Source of the DNA: Allosphingosinicella vermicomposti | Lineage (GTDB): Bacteria > Pseudomonadota > Alphaproteobacteria > Sphingomonadales > Sphingomonadaceae | Assembly (NCBI RefSeq): GCF_003012815.1 | Contig: NZ_PXYJ01000003.1 | Coordinates: 1-64,000 of the forward strand | DNA length: 64,000 nucleotides | Reading direction: 5' to 3' | Shown here: positions 1 to 7,971 of the stretch, one piece after another | Layout: every line of letters begins with the position of its first letter | Numbering within the stretch: the stretch's first letter is position 1 | Made by a program: the position numbers and the translations under genes | Notes under the pieces: model-generated | What the model was told of the DNA's origin: nothing | The model's database searches: none | The model's input: the letters and a program-made list of their open reading frames with translations, nothing else

Positions 1-69
1 GCAGGCTTCATCGTCTGGAAACTGCTTGAAGAATTGTGCAATGGTGAGAGGCTTCTTGCTCATACCCAT
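1..69 (-). CDS. IS1595-family transposase, N-terminal 23 residues only (runs off window)
   Basis: Reading the minus strand from 69 gives an open frame to the window edge that begins MGMSKKPLTIAQFFKQFPDD. This resembles the start of IS1595/ISXO2-type transposases, which open with a short helix ending in a FPDDEAC-like motif before a zinc ribbon. An alternative start is the second ATG at 63. Only the first 23 codons are visible, so the DDE domain and the terminal repeats cannot be checked. The call rests on resemblance of a very short peptide. Confidence 0.5.
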   Translation of the reverse strand, partial: MGMSKKPLTIAQFFKQFPDDEAC

Positions 70-120
70 TGTATAGCCGAAACGGGTTACGTATGCAAGG
101 GGGATAGACCCCAAACGAAT

Positions 121-153
121 TCAGGGTGACGATTGGGGGCTCAGGGTGACGAT
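121..153. repeat. Tandem pair of a 13-bp unit
   Basis: TCAGGGTGACGAT occurs at 121-133 and again at 141-153. The same word recurs near 1077-1088. It belongs to a dispersed intergenic repeat, not to a gene. Confidence 0.6.
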
Positions 154-177
154 CGAGGGAGGCGCTTGTGGTAGGCG

Positions 178-582
178 CTATTCCAGCGGCTCCACATAGG
201 GATAGAGGTCTTCGATCAGCTGATCTTCGGCGATGTTGCCGGTGACCGTCGCTTCGAACAAAACGCCCAAGGTCGTGTCGTTCGGCATGTCGAGCGCGTA
301 GCCGTTGATGGCGAGGAATTCGATCATCGCTGCGGCGCCGACGCGCTTGTTGCCGTCGATAAAACCGTGATTGCGGGCGAGGCCAACGCCGAGACGCACG
401 GCGAGGGTGAGGAGATCGGCTTCGCCTTCATAATGGCAGAGCTGTTCCGGTCGCGCGAGGGCGCTTTCGACCAAGCGGATATCGCGCACGCCGCCTTTGC
501 CGCCGAAGCGGGCGATCATGAGCGCATGCAAATCCAATATGTCTTCGATGACGAGCCAGAGCGGCTCGACGCCTCTACTCAC
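178..582 (-). CDS. doc: Doc-type (Fic fold) death-on-curing toxin
   Basis: A 134-residue Fic-fold protein of the Doc subfamily. The signature HGFIDGNKR lies around residues 72-80. The lysine in place of the second glycine of canonical Fic AMP-transferases is the Doc hallmark, and Doc proteins phosphorylate EF-Tu and stop translation (family knowledge). The length is normal for Doc. It follows a small gene with a 4-bp ATGA overlap, the usual antitoxin-toxin arrangement. Together they form a probable type II toxin-antitoxin module next to a transposase. Whether the toxin is active is not visible. Confidence 0.85.
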   Translation of the reverse strand: MSRGVEPLWLVIEDILDLHALMIARFGGKGGVRDIRLVESALARPEQLCHYEGEADLLTLAVRLGVGLARNHGFIDGNKRVGAAAMIEFLAINGYALDMPNDTTLGVLFEATVTGNIAEDQLIEDLYPYVEPLE

Positions 583-716
583 TTGGCAAGATGTTCGAAC
601 GTTTTCGAATGGCGATCGGCGATGGCCTTGCGCAGTTCCTTGCGATCCATATCCGGCTTCGGGCGCGCTGCGATGGGCTTGCGCTCAACCACCGGCTTGT
701 CGGAATATTTCAGCAT
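579..716 (-). CDS. Small antitoxin partner of Doc (Phd-like role)
   Basis: A 45-residue highly charged protein (MLKYSDKPVVERKP...) directly upstream of the Doc gene, overlapping it by 4 bp. The ATG at 716 is chosen because an AGGAG stretch lies about 9 bases upstream; an in-frame longer version starting at 767 lacks this. The C-terminal half (DRKELRKAIADRHSKTFEHLAK region) looks helical and may be the toxin-wrapping segment. No Phd DNA-binding domain is evident, so its family is uncertain and the role is inferred from position. Confidence 0.65.
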   Translation of the reverse strand: MLKYSDKPVVERKPIAARPKPDMDRKELRKAIADRHSKTFEHLAK

Positions 717-825
717 AAGCGGCGCTCCTGATCCTCCGATATAGGGCGCCTTGCCCTCTAGCGTCAATGTTGGGCGCGGCGTTCTTTGGCTTATACCGCG
801 CCATCGCTCCCGCTATGTTCCGCAC

Positions 826-978
826 ATGCGGCTCGACCGGGATCAGCTTGCTTTCCTTGGATTAACCGCCCTCGACGAGATGGTGATGAAGGGCCGTGAG
901 GGGCCGCAGGGGCGGCCGATCTCGCTGCGGGCGACGCTGCCATGCTCTATGTGATGAGCAAGCGGGGGATTTCACGCC
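826..978 (+). pseudogene. Frameshifted remnant of a short conserved protein
   Basis: From the ATG at 826 the frame reads MRLDRDQLAFLGLTALDEMV... and reaches a stop at about 954. The next stretch in another frame, from 942, reads MLYVMSKRGIS, which continues the same style of sequence (hydrophobic, LYVM). It then runs directly into a dispersed repeat at about 979. This looks like a gene that lost its frame and whose 3' part was replaced by repeat DNA. I cannot name the family. Confidence 0.35.
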
Positions 979-1370
979 GTCATGCTGAACCCTTCGGCGG
1001 CGCTCAGGACAGGCTTGTTTCAGCATCCATCTAGCGGGCAACACGGCTCTCTCCGCCATGGACCCTGAAACGAGTTCAGGGTGACGATTGGTGGGGCGCT
1101 CCTGATCCCCCGATATGGGCGCGCGCCTTGCCCTCTACCGTCACTGTGGGGCCGGGGGCTGTCATGCCAGCGGAGGTTGGCATCCAAGCGGTGGCGCGTT
1201 CGGGCGCTGGCGTTCGGGCGGTGGTGGGGTCTTTTAGAGCGTCTGGACCCCGGCCTGCGTTGGGGTGACGGCTTTTTTTGACGGGGTGGAGCGCTGCGTA
1301 CTCGCCCTAACCCTCCCACCGCTCCGCGGCGGGCCCCTCCCTCTCCTAGGAGGAGAGGGCTTCGGTTAAA
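979..1370. repeat. Intergenic repeat cluster
   Basis: No convincing gene is present. The stretch holds several repeat-like segments: a CTGAAACGAGTTCAGGGTGACGA arm around 1066-1088 (also at 121-153), a GGACCCCGGCCTGCGTTGGG segment near 1245-1264, and a CCCTCCCACCGCTCCGCGG-type segment near 1312-1330. The last resembles the GGGGAGGGG-type repeat at 29.9 kb. Confidence 0.5.
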
Positions 1371-1429
1371 GCCCTTACCTACAGTGTGCCAGATGGGATA
1401 AATGCTCTGCCGGATGTGGTGGAGGATCT

Positions 1430-2092
1430 ATGGCTGGGACGAGGAAAGGCGGTGGCCTTCGGCGGGGCGCGGGACGGGCTTTGGCGGGCGCGGGGCGGAC
1501 GGAGCTGGTGGTGCGGGAAGACCCCCAGGCGCCGGTGCAGCGGGTGCGGCATGACGGGTTTACGGCGGCGCGGCAGAAGGCGTTTCTGAAAGTGCTGGGC
1601 GAGACGGGGTGCGTGCGGGATGCGTGCCGGGTGGCGGGGATCAGCTCGACCGCCGCTTATCGCTGGCAGAAAAGGCTGCCGGACTTTGCGGCGGCATGGG
1701 AGACGGCGCTCGCCATGGCGTCGACCGAATTGGAGGCGGTAGCGTGGAAGCGCGCGGTGGAGGGCGCGGAGGTGGTGACGGTGCGCAACGGCGTGGTGGT
1801 TTCGACCGTGAAGAAGCCTTCGGACAGCATCCTGCGCCTGTTGATGCAGGGCGCGAACCCGGCGAAATTCGGGCGGACGGAGCGGCAGGAGAGCGAAAAG
1901 GCGATCGAGGCGCGGCTGCGGCCGAAGATCGAGGCGGAAATCAAAAGGGGGCTGAAGGCGACGCCCGCGCAGCTGACCGAGTCGATCCTTTCAAAGCTCG
2001 CCATCTTGCGGAAGCGCGAGATTGCGAAGGGGAATATTGCGGGCGAGGCGGGAGGCGCGGGCGCGCCGGAGGGTTCAGGCGGCGGCCTTTAG
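1430..2092 (+). CDS. Terminase-small-subunit-like / HTH protein
   Basis: A 220-residue basic protein. Residues about 40-80 (RQKAFLKVLGETGCVRDACR followed by GISSTAAYRWQKR) form a helix-turn-helix of the kind found in small terminase subunits and related chromosomal proteins. The rest is charged and helical, with a Gly/Ala-rich tail. The start is supported by GGAGG 6 bases before the ATG. No phage genes flank it, so it may be an orphan host regulator or a prophage relic, not a working packaging subunit. The 3' end overlaps the convergent map gene by 18 bp. Confidence 0.6.
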   Translation: MAGTRKGGGLRRGAGRALAGAGRTELVVREDPQAPVQRVRHDGFTAARQKAFLKVLGETGCVRDACRVAGISSTAAYRWQKRLPDFAAAWETALAMASTELEAVAWKRAVEGAEVVTVRNGVVVSTVKKPSDSILRLLMQGANPAKFGRTERQESEKAIEARLRPKIEAEIKRGLKATPAQLTESILSKLAILRKREIAKGNIAGEAGGAGAPEGSGGGL

Positions 2093-2863
2093 GCGGCCCG
2101 GCATGTGCGCTTCGTCCGCGCGGAGGGTGAGGACCTCCACACCCGCCGCCGTCACCGCGAGCGTATGTTCGAACTGGGCGGAGAGGGCGCCGTCAACCGT
2201 GACGACCGTCCAGCCGTCCTCCTCCGTGCGGACGGCGCGGCGGCCCTTGTTCAACATCGGTTCGATGGTGAAGGTCATGCCTTCCTGAAGGCGCAGACCC
2301 GTGCCGGGCTTGCCGAAGTGGAGGATTTGCGGATCCTCGTGCATGTCGCGGCCGATGCCGTGGCCGCAATATTCGCGGACGACGCTATAGCCATTCTTCT
2401 TGGCGTGACGTTCGATCACGTGGCCGATGTCGCCTAGGCGGGCGCCGGGGCGGACCTCCCCGATGCCCTTCCACAGCGCCTCGTAAGTGACCTGCACCAG
2501 GCGGCGGGCGGCGGGGGCGACGTTGCCGACGAGGTAGGTCTTGCTCGAATCGGCGATATAGCCGTCCTTTTCGAGCGTGATGTCGAAATTGACGATGTCG
2601 CCGTCCTTCAGGACATCCGACGCGGACGGGACGCCGTGGCAGACGACCTGGTTGATCGAGCTGTTGAGGACGAACTGGAAGCCGTACTGGCCTTTGCTGG
2701 CGGGACGAGCGTGGAGATCGTCCACGATGAAGTGTTCGACCAAAGTGTCGATGTCCAGCGTCGACAGGCCGATGAGCGGCATTGTGTCCAGCATTTCGAA
2801 AACGGAGGCGAGGAGGCGGCCCGATTCCGCCATCAGCGCCAGTTCGTAGGCCGCCTTGGTCAT
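2075..2863 (-). CDS. map: Type I methionine aminopeptidase
   Basis: A 262-residue cytosolic metalloprotease that removes the initiator methionine from new proteins. The five metal ligands are visible in order: Asp in VNFDIT, Asp in YIADSSKT, His in [12 protein letters not shown], Glu in FTIEPML and Glu in QFEHT. The length fits type I enzymes without an SH3 extension. The ATG at 2863 ([15 protein letters not shown]) is chosen because it overlaps the stop of the upstream ParD-like gene as ATGA; a longer frame from 2959 would run through that gene. Map is normally essential, so co-translation with an antitoxin-like protein is notable. Confidence 0.92.
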   Translation of the reverse strand: MTKAAYELALMAESGRLLASVFEMLDTMPLIGLSTLDIDTLVEHFIVDDLHARPASKGQYGFQFVLNSSINQVVCHGVPSASDVLKDGDIVNFDITLEKDGYIADSSKTYLVGNVAPAARRLVQVTYEALWKGIGEVRPGARLGDIGHVIERHAKKNGYSVVREYCGHGIGRDMHEDPQILHFGKPGTGLRLQEGMTFTIEPMLNKGRRAVRTEEDGWTVVTVDGALSAQFEHTLAVTAAGVEVLTLRADEAHMPGRLKAAA

Positions 2864-3072
2864 GCGGGGTTGAGGGCGAGCGGCGGGAGTGTGAGGCCGG
2901 CTTCGCGGCGTTCGCGGGCGGCGATTTCGGTGAAGCTTTGACCCGGATTCATCTCGCACAGCATGCCGAGCCTGATCCAGTAAGCGGCCTGCGCGTTGAT
3001 CGAGCGGCAGGACATCTTGGCGGCGCGGCGGAGCTGATCGTGCAGCTCGTCATCGATGTTCACGATACCCAT
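2860..3072 (-). CDS. ParD-like antitoxin family protein
   Basis: A 70-residue protein starting MGIVNIDDELHDQLRRAAKM, which matches the ParD-like antitoxin family (a ribbon-helix-helix relative with the typical SRSINAQAxxW-type segment, here CRSINAQAAYWIRLGM). No ParE-type toxin follows; the next gene is map, overlapping by 4 bp. A near-perfect inverted repeat just upstream (3083-3108) could be its operator. The function is inferred from the family: DNA binding and autoregulation. Confidence 0.75.
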   Translation of the reverse strand: MGIVNIDDELHDQLRRAAKMSCRSINAQAAYWIRLGMLCEMNPGQSFTEIAARERREAGLTLPPLALNPA

Positions 3073-3082
3073 GAGGACTTTC

Positions 3083-3108
3083 TATATGATTCGTATATGA
3101 AACATATA
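3083..3108. promoter_or_regulatory. Inverted repeat upstream of the parD-like/map pair
   Basis: TATATGATTC (3083-3092) and GAAACATATA (3099-3108) form inverted arms matching at 9 of 10 positions. They begin 11 bases before the ATG of the ParD-like gene, in an AT-rich patch. Ribbon-helix-helix antitoxins often bind such sites on their own promoter, so this is a candidate autoregulatory operator. Confidence 0.4.
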
Positions 3109-3288
3109 GCGACATGTGCACCAGAGCCAAGCGCGGATAATCCATGAAAATCCAACGGATTAGACAGAATGGAGGGACGGTGCTAAAAGCAGTTTATCGC
3201 AGGCTTCCGCTGTAAGCGCCTGTGGCTGAGAGACCGCTTTGGCACGCACATGCTCCCGCTTACCTGCGCCGGAGTATGAATCTTGGAC

Positions 3289-3468
3289 ATGAACGACCTT
3301 TACAGCCGCCAGCAGGTGGAGCTGATGCGCGCCGCCGAGGCCGAAACCCTCGAAGTCCGCGAAGAGCACCAGGAATTGGCGGACGGCTATGGCCGGGAAA
3401 TTAAAAGACAGCGCGACCTGTTCGTTCCCTACACGATGCGGCGTGAAGCCGCACCCCAAGCAAAGTAA
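3289..3468 (+). CDS. Small conserved-looking protein of unknown function
   Basis: A 59-residue charged protein (MNDLYSRQQVELMRAAEAET...) predicted to be mostly helical, with no signal peptide and no membrane segment. The ATG at 3289 is preferred over a TTG two codons earlier. Codon use resembles neighbouring genes. I do not recognise a family. It stands alone, about 160 bp before the cold-shock gene. Confidence 0.5.
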   Translation: MNDLYSRQQVELMRAAEAETLEVREEHQELADGYGREIKRQRDLFVPYTMRREAAPQAK

Positions 3469-3629
3469 TCGATCGGCCCTTACAATTTGCCGAAAATTCC
3501 GCTATATGAATTTCGCTACCAGTCGCAAATGACGGTCTTTGGCGCTTTGCGGCCCCTCTTTCCTTCTCTTCGCCTCTTCTAGCGCAAAGGGGCGATTGGC
3601 GCCCCGCCATTTTCCAGAAGGAAACAGAC

Positions 3630-3836
3630 ATGATTACCGGAACCGTAAAATTCTTTAACGCCGACAAGGGTTATGGCTTCATCGCACCGGAAGACGGCGG
3701 CGACGATGCGTTCGTGCATATCAGCGCCGTACAGGCAGCGGGCATGCGCACGCTCGATAAGGACCAGCGCGTAAGCTACGAACTGGAACAGGACCGTCGC
3801 GGCAAGACCTCGGCAATCAACCTGCAGAGCGCCTAA
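3630..3836 (+). CDS. cspA: Cold-shock domain protein
   Basis: A 68-residue single-domain cold-shock protein. Both RNA-binding motifs are present: RNP1 as KGYGFI (residues about 13-18) and RNP2 as DAFVHIS (about 27-33). It binds single-stranded RNA or DNA and acts as an RNA chaperone. The start MITGTVKFFNADKGYG is typical, with AGAAGGAAAC about 8 bases upstream. About 150 bp of non-coding sequence precede it, consistent with the long 5' leader common in csp genes, though no specific leader structure was established. Confidence 0.95.
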   Translation: MITGTVKFFNADKGYGFIAPEDGGDDAFVHISAVQAAGMRTLDKDQRVSYELEQDRRGKTSAINLQSA

Positions 3837-3918
3837 GCGTCAGCGGAGCGGGAGCGTTTAAAAAGCGCTCCCGCCCTTCCCGCCCCGGCCCTCTCCCCCC
3901 TCATCAGAGGACAAGCCC

Positions 3919-4146
3919 ATGTCATTTGAATATTTTCAGGCCCGCGCCGCCGAAGCGCGGCGAGACGCGGACGCGGCGAACCTTGCCAATGTGCGCGAAC
4001 GGTGCCTGCGGTCCGAAGCGGCCTTCCTCGACATGGCGGCACGCGCCGAACGCGGCGCGCGGATGAAATCCAAGCTGGAAGCCGAAAAGGCCGCCGCGCA
4101 GGCGCAAGATGAACATGACGGAGCGGAGACCCCGCCCCTGGATTAG
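3919..4146 (+). CDS. Small helical hypothetical protein
   Basis: A 75-residue protein rich in Ala, Glu and Arg (MSFEYFQARAAEARRDADAA...), predicted to be almost entirely helical or coiled coil. AGAGGACA lies 6-13 bases before the ATG. It follows cspA after about 80 bp and may share its transcript. The family is not recognised. Composition and codon use look like a real sphingomonad gene. Confidence 0.55.
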   Translation: MSFEYFQARAAEARRDADAANLANVRERCLRSEAAFLDMAARAERGARMKSKLEAEKAAAQAQDEHDGAETPPLD

Positions 4147-4153
4147 GAATAGA

Positions 4154-4306
4154 ATGATCATAACGACCAAGCCGCGCCTCGCGGCCTTATTCGAGGCAAT
4201 TTCGATTTCATCGCTGAAGATGCAGGCCAAGCCGCATCCAGCAACCACGCCCCCTCCCCGCCGCGACCCTGTCGCCTTTGCCGCCGCCATCGAGGTGCTT
4301 GGCTAA
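4154..4306 (+). CDS. Possible 50-residue ORF
   Basis: MIITTKPRLAALFEAISISS... begins 7 bases after the previous stop with AGGAAT just upstream, and ends right before the convergent protease gene. It is Pro/Ala-rich in its second half. The only support is position and a weak ribosome site. Confidence 0.35.
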   Translation: MIITTKPRLAALFEAISISSLKMQAKPHPATTPPPRRDPVAFAAAIEVLG

Positions 4307-4312
4307 GCGCGT

Positions 4313-5434
4313 TCAGTTCCGAAGCTTGATGCGGCGATCCATCGGACCAACGGGGCGATAGGCGGCGGATAAACGTTCCGCCTCCTGGGGCGAGACCCCG
4401 GCGCGGACGAGCGCTTCGTACAAAGCGCGTTCGGCCGAGACATCCACGTCGGGCTGGACGCCCGTCCCCTCCCATCCTTTGCCAGTGACAGGATCGAAGG
4501 TGCCGCCGATCGGCACGAACGCGCGATAGCCGCCGCCAAGATCGTGCATGTCTCCAAAATTTCCGGCGCCTGCCGTGGTTTCGCCTATCAGGGTGGCCCG
4601 GCCCGTCCGCTTCAAAGCCAAAGACAAATGCTCGCCCGCCGATCCGGTGCGCGGCGAGGTGAGCAGATAGACTTTGGCGGTGCGGAGCGGCGTTGCATCG
4701 GGCGCGGGCAAAACGATATGTTCGCGGCGGATGATTTCGTCCGGCCCAGCAATGCGGCGCAAGGTCGCGCCATCTTGCAGCACGCCACGGCCAGCCTCCT
4801 CGACCGCGCGGCGCGTGTCCATGTGGACAAGGGTTTGGGTCGACCCGAAAATCACGGGAAAGAGGATATCCATTTCATCAAGGCCACCGCCGCGATGAAC
4901 GCGAGCATCGATGATGAGGGTTTTGGCGTCCCGATGCGCGCCCAGAAAGGCGCGCAGCTTTTCGAGCATCGCCGGATCGCCGAGGAAATCGGAAAAGCTG
5001 ATATAAGCGATGCCGGGCGCGATCCACGCCGCTTTCTGGATACCCGGTTGCGGCGTGGGGCGAGGCGCGGACGCCGCGCTGCCGGCCTGGGGCGCCGGGC
5101 GGGCATAAGGGGGCGGCTGGAGAGTGAGATGGCCATCGGGATGGACGGCCTGAATATCGGCAGTCACCGCTTCAGCGAAACTGCGGGCATCTTTGTGTTT
5201 GTCATAAGCGCCACTGCCGAGATTGGCGCGCAACATGGCGGCATAAGCGCGGCCCGCATCGGGATTGAGAAAGTCCCGCTCAAGAATGGCGGCAAGGCGT
5301 TCGACGGCCGCCTTGCCTTCCGCGAGATTGAAGGCGGGCGCGGTTTCGGGCGCGCCGCTATTGGGCTGCGGCACGCTTTGCGCCACGAGAGCCGTCGATG
5401 CCATTGCCAGACTGGCCGCCAATGCGATCTTCAT
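4313..5434 (-). CDS. S41 family peptidase (tail-specific/CtpA-like), exported
   Basis: A 373-residue protein with a cleavable signal peptide (MKIALAASLAMASTALVAQS). Residues about 35-110 look like the helical N-terminal domain of IRBP-type S41 peptidases. The catalytic part contains a GSAGE nucleophile motif (Ser in SPRTGSAGEHLSLALK) preceded by the LIIDARVHRGG strand. It is probably a periplasmic serine protease. The downstream ATG (5434) is chosen because AGGATAAG precedes it; another in-frame ATG at 5449 lies inside an 18-bp palindrome. The S41 lysine is not unambiguous by eye. Confidence 0.85.
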   Translation of the reverse strand: MKIALAASLAMASTALVAQSVPQPNSGAPETAPAFNLAEGKAAVERLAAILERDFLNPDAGRAYAAMLRANLGSGAYDKHKDARSFAEAVTADIQAVHPDGHLTLQPPPYARPAPQAGSAASAPRPTPQPGIQKAAWIAPGIAYISFSDFLGDPAMLEKLRAFLGAHRDAKTLIIDARVHRGGGLDEMDILFPVIFGSTQTLVHMDTRRAVEEAGRGVLQDGATLRRIAGPDEIIRREHIVLPAPDATPLRTAKVYLLTSPRTGSAGEHLSLALKRTGRATLIGETTAGAGNFGDMHDLGGGYRAFVPIGGTFDPVTGKGWEGTGVQPDVDVSAERALYEALVRAGVSPQEAERLSAAYRPVGPMDRRIKLRN

Positions 5435-5447
5435 CCAACTTATCCTC

Positions 5448-5465
5448 ATGCTACTTTTGTAGCAT
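5448..5465. promoter_or_regulatory. 18-bp perfect palindrome at the protease start
   Basis: ATGCTAC TTTT GTAGCAT, perfect 7-bp arms around four T, sits 14 bases upstream of the chosen start of the S41 peptidase. It may be an operator or a 5' hairpin in the mRNA. Confidence 0.4.
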
Positions 5466-5595
5466 GTTGAGCCTGCGATGGGCGACTGTCAATGACCAAG
5501 CGCCGCTTTACAGAGTCTCACGGGCGTTCCGATAGACAGTGAGCCAGATCGCGGACGAAGCGGAAGTTGGGCTGGCTACGGCCGAAGTGAAGGGG

Positions 5596-5658
5596 GATTC
5601 CAGCTTTCGCTGGAATGACGCATTTGGGTTCACGTCATTCCAGCGCACGCTGGAATCT
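5596..5658. repeat. Dispersed inverted repeat (GATTCCAGC...GCTGGAATC)
   Basis: GATTCCAGCTTTCGCTGGAA is followed 24 bases on by the inverted copy CATTCCAGCGCACGCTGGAA. It is a REP-like intergenic element. The remaining parts of the 5466-5925 gap hold no gene or motif I can support. Confidence 0.65.
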
Positions 5659-5925
5659 CGCTTCCTTTGCTTAGCGCATCGGCCGCGATCATTGCAGCGC
5701 TGCAACAGTGCGGGCCGGACCGCCAAGAGATTGAAAATAAATCAGCTAATAGCGCAGCTCGTCGCTGGCATGGAACGGCCCGGCGATGGCGGAAAAGCGT
5801 GGGCAAGGGCGGTTTCGCCGAGAGGATGAGAACCCTACCGGTCACCTTGTTCATGTCAACGTAATGCAACCGGCGCGTGCGATCAGTCGTTATGGCTTCA
5901 AGTTCGAGTGAAAAGGAGCCGTGTA

Positions 5926-6195
5926 ATGGCGACGAACATTCTGGAAGCACGTGGCGGCTGTATCGTCCCCAAGGCTGCCGAGCGCGGATATCATATCGTC
6001 TATCGCGAGCATGAAACCAATTACTGCCCCGGATGCGGCCGCACCCATTGGTATATCGGGCGCGTCATGGCCGAATGTGCATTCTGTACGACAGCCTTGC
6101 CGCTGGAAAATGCGCCGATGATCGCGGGCGGCCAGACGGTGCGCACCTGCCGCCGCCCGATCTATGGATCGCCGGCCCACGCTTTCGCGGCATAA
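5926..6195 (+). CDS. Small zinc-ribbon-like protein
   Basis: An 89-residue protein with a CPGCGRTHW...ECAFC arrangement, i.e. CxxC-x16-CxxC at about residues 35-57, suggestive of a zinc ribbon. The ATG at 5926 follows AAAGGAG by 8 bases, which rules out the upstream GTG. It has no signal peptide. It may be a PilZ-independent small regulator or a metal-binding housekeeping protein; I do not recognise the family. A strong terminator follows at 6283. Confidence 0.65.
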   Translation: MATNILEARGGCIVPKAAERGYHIVYREHETNYCPGCGRTHWYIGRVMAECAFCTTALPLENAPMIAGGQTVRTCRRPIYGSPAHAFAA

Positions 6196-6282
6196 GGAAA
6201 CCTAGGGCATCGGCCTTCCCGCTCGCCCGCGAGGGGGCGGCGCCCCGACGGGCTAAGCAAAGCCCCAGTTGCGTAAAGAGAA

Positions 6283-6307
6283 AGGCGTCCGGTCAGGACG
6301 CCTTTTT
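6283..6307 (+). terminator. Rho-independent terminator
   Basis: A perfect 8-bp stem, AGGCGTCC / GGACGCCT, with a 5-base loop followed by TTTTT. It ends transcription of the zinc-ribbon gene. The stem overlaps the last codons of the convergent cyclophilin gene, so it may work in both directions. Confidence 0.8.
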
Positions 6308-7198
6308 CCGTATCGGCACCGGCGCGTTGCAAATGTCTACGCCGCCTGCGGGCATTTCGTAGAAAGCGTCCCTGCGGTTGGCGCGGAGGTGGAGATAGCG
6401 AGCGAAAGACGGGCTCGCCTGATCCATCATTTCATAAGCGGGGCGATCGGCGACAGATATGTCGCTTGCAAGCCGGACCGATGCGATCGGAATGTCCGAC
6501 GCCCGATTGTCGTAAATGCCGAGCGCCCCCTGCCCGCGCGGGCGGGCCGAAAGCCTGTCCATGCCGTCTACCACCCGGCCGACGATAGCGATGTTGCGGT
6601 CGAGCTGGCGCGGCGCATGGCCGATGACGGCATAAAGTTCGCCGCCCATGCCGGTATCGGGCGCAAGATCGCGGGCGACCCCGACATAGGCGTAGCAATG
6701 CGGGATGCTGACCGACTTGCCCGATGCATGGACTGCGACCGGCCAATTTTCGAGGAAACCCGCTTTGTCCGCGTAAGAATCCGCAAAGGGCGCCAGCTTC
6801 ACGCCGCGGTCGCTGGCGGCCTCACCGGTCAAATCCCGCAGATATTCGGCGGGCGGCAGCTTCACGACGCCCGCCGGAAGCGGCACTTGCGCTTCGTTGA
6901 GGCCCCATTGGGTGACATAATTGTCCTGCACCCGGTAGATGGCGGCGCCCTTCGCCCAATAGCCTGATTTAGCGAGCGCCCGGATATTAGCGACATGAAC
7001 GGGCGCGAAGGACGGCGCGAGCTGTATGATGCTCCGCCCGCCATCGGCGAAATCGATGACCAGGAGATCGGCAGGATCGATAGCGCGCCATTCGGCGGCG
7101 GGCGCGGCGGCGATAACTTCCGCCGGGGTTTGATGGGCAGGCTCGGCCGAACCGGGCGCGGCGCAGGCAAGGCCGGCGAGGATCAAGGAAAGGCGCAT
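6293..7198 (-). CDS. Cyclophilin-type peptidyl-prolyl isomerase, exported
   Basis: A 301-residue protein with an N-terminal signal peptide ([20 protein letters not shown]). The central region resembles cyclophilin ([54 protein letters not shown]) and probably catalyses prolyl isomerisation in the periplasm. It is longer than a minimal cyclophilin (about 165 residues), with an N-terminal extension. The ATG at 7198 is favoured by GGGGGAG 7 bases upstream. The classic active-site FHR...Q motif is poorly conserved ([12 protein letters not shown] is the nearest), so activity is not certain. Confidence 0.85.
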   Translation of the reverse strand: MRLSLILAGLACAAPGSAEPAHQTPAEVIAAAPAAEWRAIDPADLLVIDFADGGRSIIQLAPSFAPVHVANIRALAKSGYWAKGAAIYRVQDNYVTQWGLNEAQVPLPAGVVKLPPAEYLRDLTGEAASDRGVKLAPFADSYADKAGFLENWPVAVHASGKSVSIPHCYAYVGVARDLAPDTGMGGELYAVIGHAPRQLDRNIAIVGRVVDGMDRLSARPRGQGALGIYDNRASDIPIASVRLASDISVADRPAYEMMDQASPSFARYLHLRANRRDAFYEMPAGGVDICNAPVPIRKKAS

Positions 7199-7330
7199 GA
7201 CAATCTCCCCCAATAGGCAAGTCATGCCCATGGTGACGCGGCGCGCCGTTAAATCAAGCCATGCTGTTTTTTAAACAACCGGGCGCTTGATGCATTGATC
7301 GGGCAGAAAAGGCGTGACAATAAGACCCTC

Positions 7331-7552
7331 CCCACGAACCGGATGATTCCGGTTCTGAAGGCCTGGACGATTTTGATCGTCCGGGCCTTCACCGTTTCTA
7401 AGGGCCGGTGAAACCGCCAAGAACGCGCCATTGCGTGCCGGGAAACTTCGCCTGCAGGCAGAAGTCCCGCCTGCAGGCTGGCCCCGCCGCGAAAGGGAGC
7501 TACGCGGCGAGGCCATTGTGATGCGGTTGTACCCCACGAACCTCCGCATCAC
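7331..7552. other. Hairpin-rich non-coding stretch (candidate structured RNA)
   Basis: The 7199-7708 gap has no credible gene but contains successive inverted repeats: AACCGG/CCGGTT (7337-7354), a 14-bp stem with one G-T pair (7357-7370 with 7377-7390), CACCG/CGGTG (7390-7410), GCCTGCAGGC twice (7450-7459, 7469-7478), GCCGCG/CGCGGC (7486-7508) and GTGATGCGG/CCGCATCAC (7518-7552). CCCCACGAACC appears near both ends (7330-7340, 7533-7543). The regular stems suggest an RNA gene or a folded leader. Strand and identity are unknown. Confidence 0.4.
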
Positions 7553-7708
7553 GATTATGGGTTTAGCGTGAGGCCGGGCGGCGCGATATTTATCGGCTGG
7601 GGAAAAATGCCTATGCCATTGGATATAGAGACGGAGCACGCGCCTGTTCAGGCGACGATCAGGCGAAAGCGGCCATTATCATCGCGTTGTTTTCAAAAGG
7701 GATAGTTC

Positions 7709-7963
7709 ATGCACCGCCCGATTGCCGCAATCCTGCTGCCGTTCGCTCTTACTGGCTGCATCGCCAAGGCCGCGGTGGATGTCGTAACGCTGCCGGTGAA
7801 AGCGGCGTCGAAGACGGTGGACGTGCTCACCACCAGCCAGTCCGAAGCCGACGAAAAGCGCGGGCGGCAGATCCGCGAATATGAGGAGTGTATGGGCAAG
7901 GAAGAGCGGCGCGCGCGCAAGGACAATCGCGCGCCCGATTACGAACGGTGCGAGAAAGACTGA
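7709..7963 (+). CDS. Small lipoprotein
   Basis: An 84-residue protein with a lipoprotein signal peptide ending in the lipobox LTGC (Cys at residue 17). A mature part follows with a short hydrophobic stretch (AAVDVVTLPVKAASKTVDV) and a highly charged, Arg/Glu-rich C-terminus containing two Cys. It is probably anchored in the outer or inner membrane facing the periplasm. The family is not recognised. It is followed 8 bp later by the DUF1905 gene, likely co-transcribed. Confidence 0.7.
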   Translation: MHRPIAAILLPFALTGCIAKAAVDVVTLPVKAASKTVDVLTTSQSEADEKRGRQIREYEECMGKEERRARKDNRAPDYERCEKD

Positions 7964-7971
7964 CGGAGGAT

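Noticed and set aside
7232-7640. Minus-strand ORFs in the hairpin-rich gap
   Set aside because: Basic, motif-free translations that run across strong hairpins; no ribosome site.
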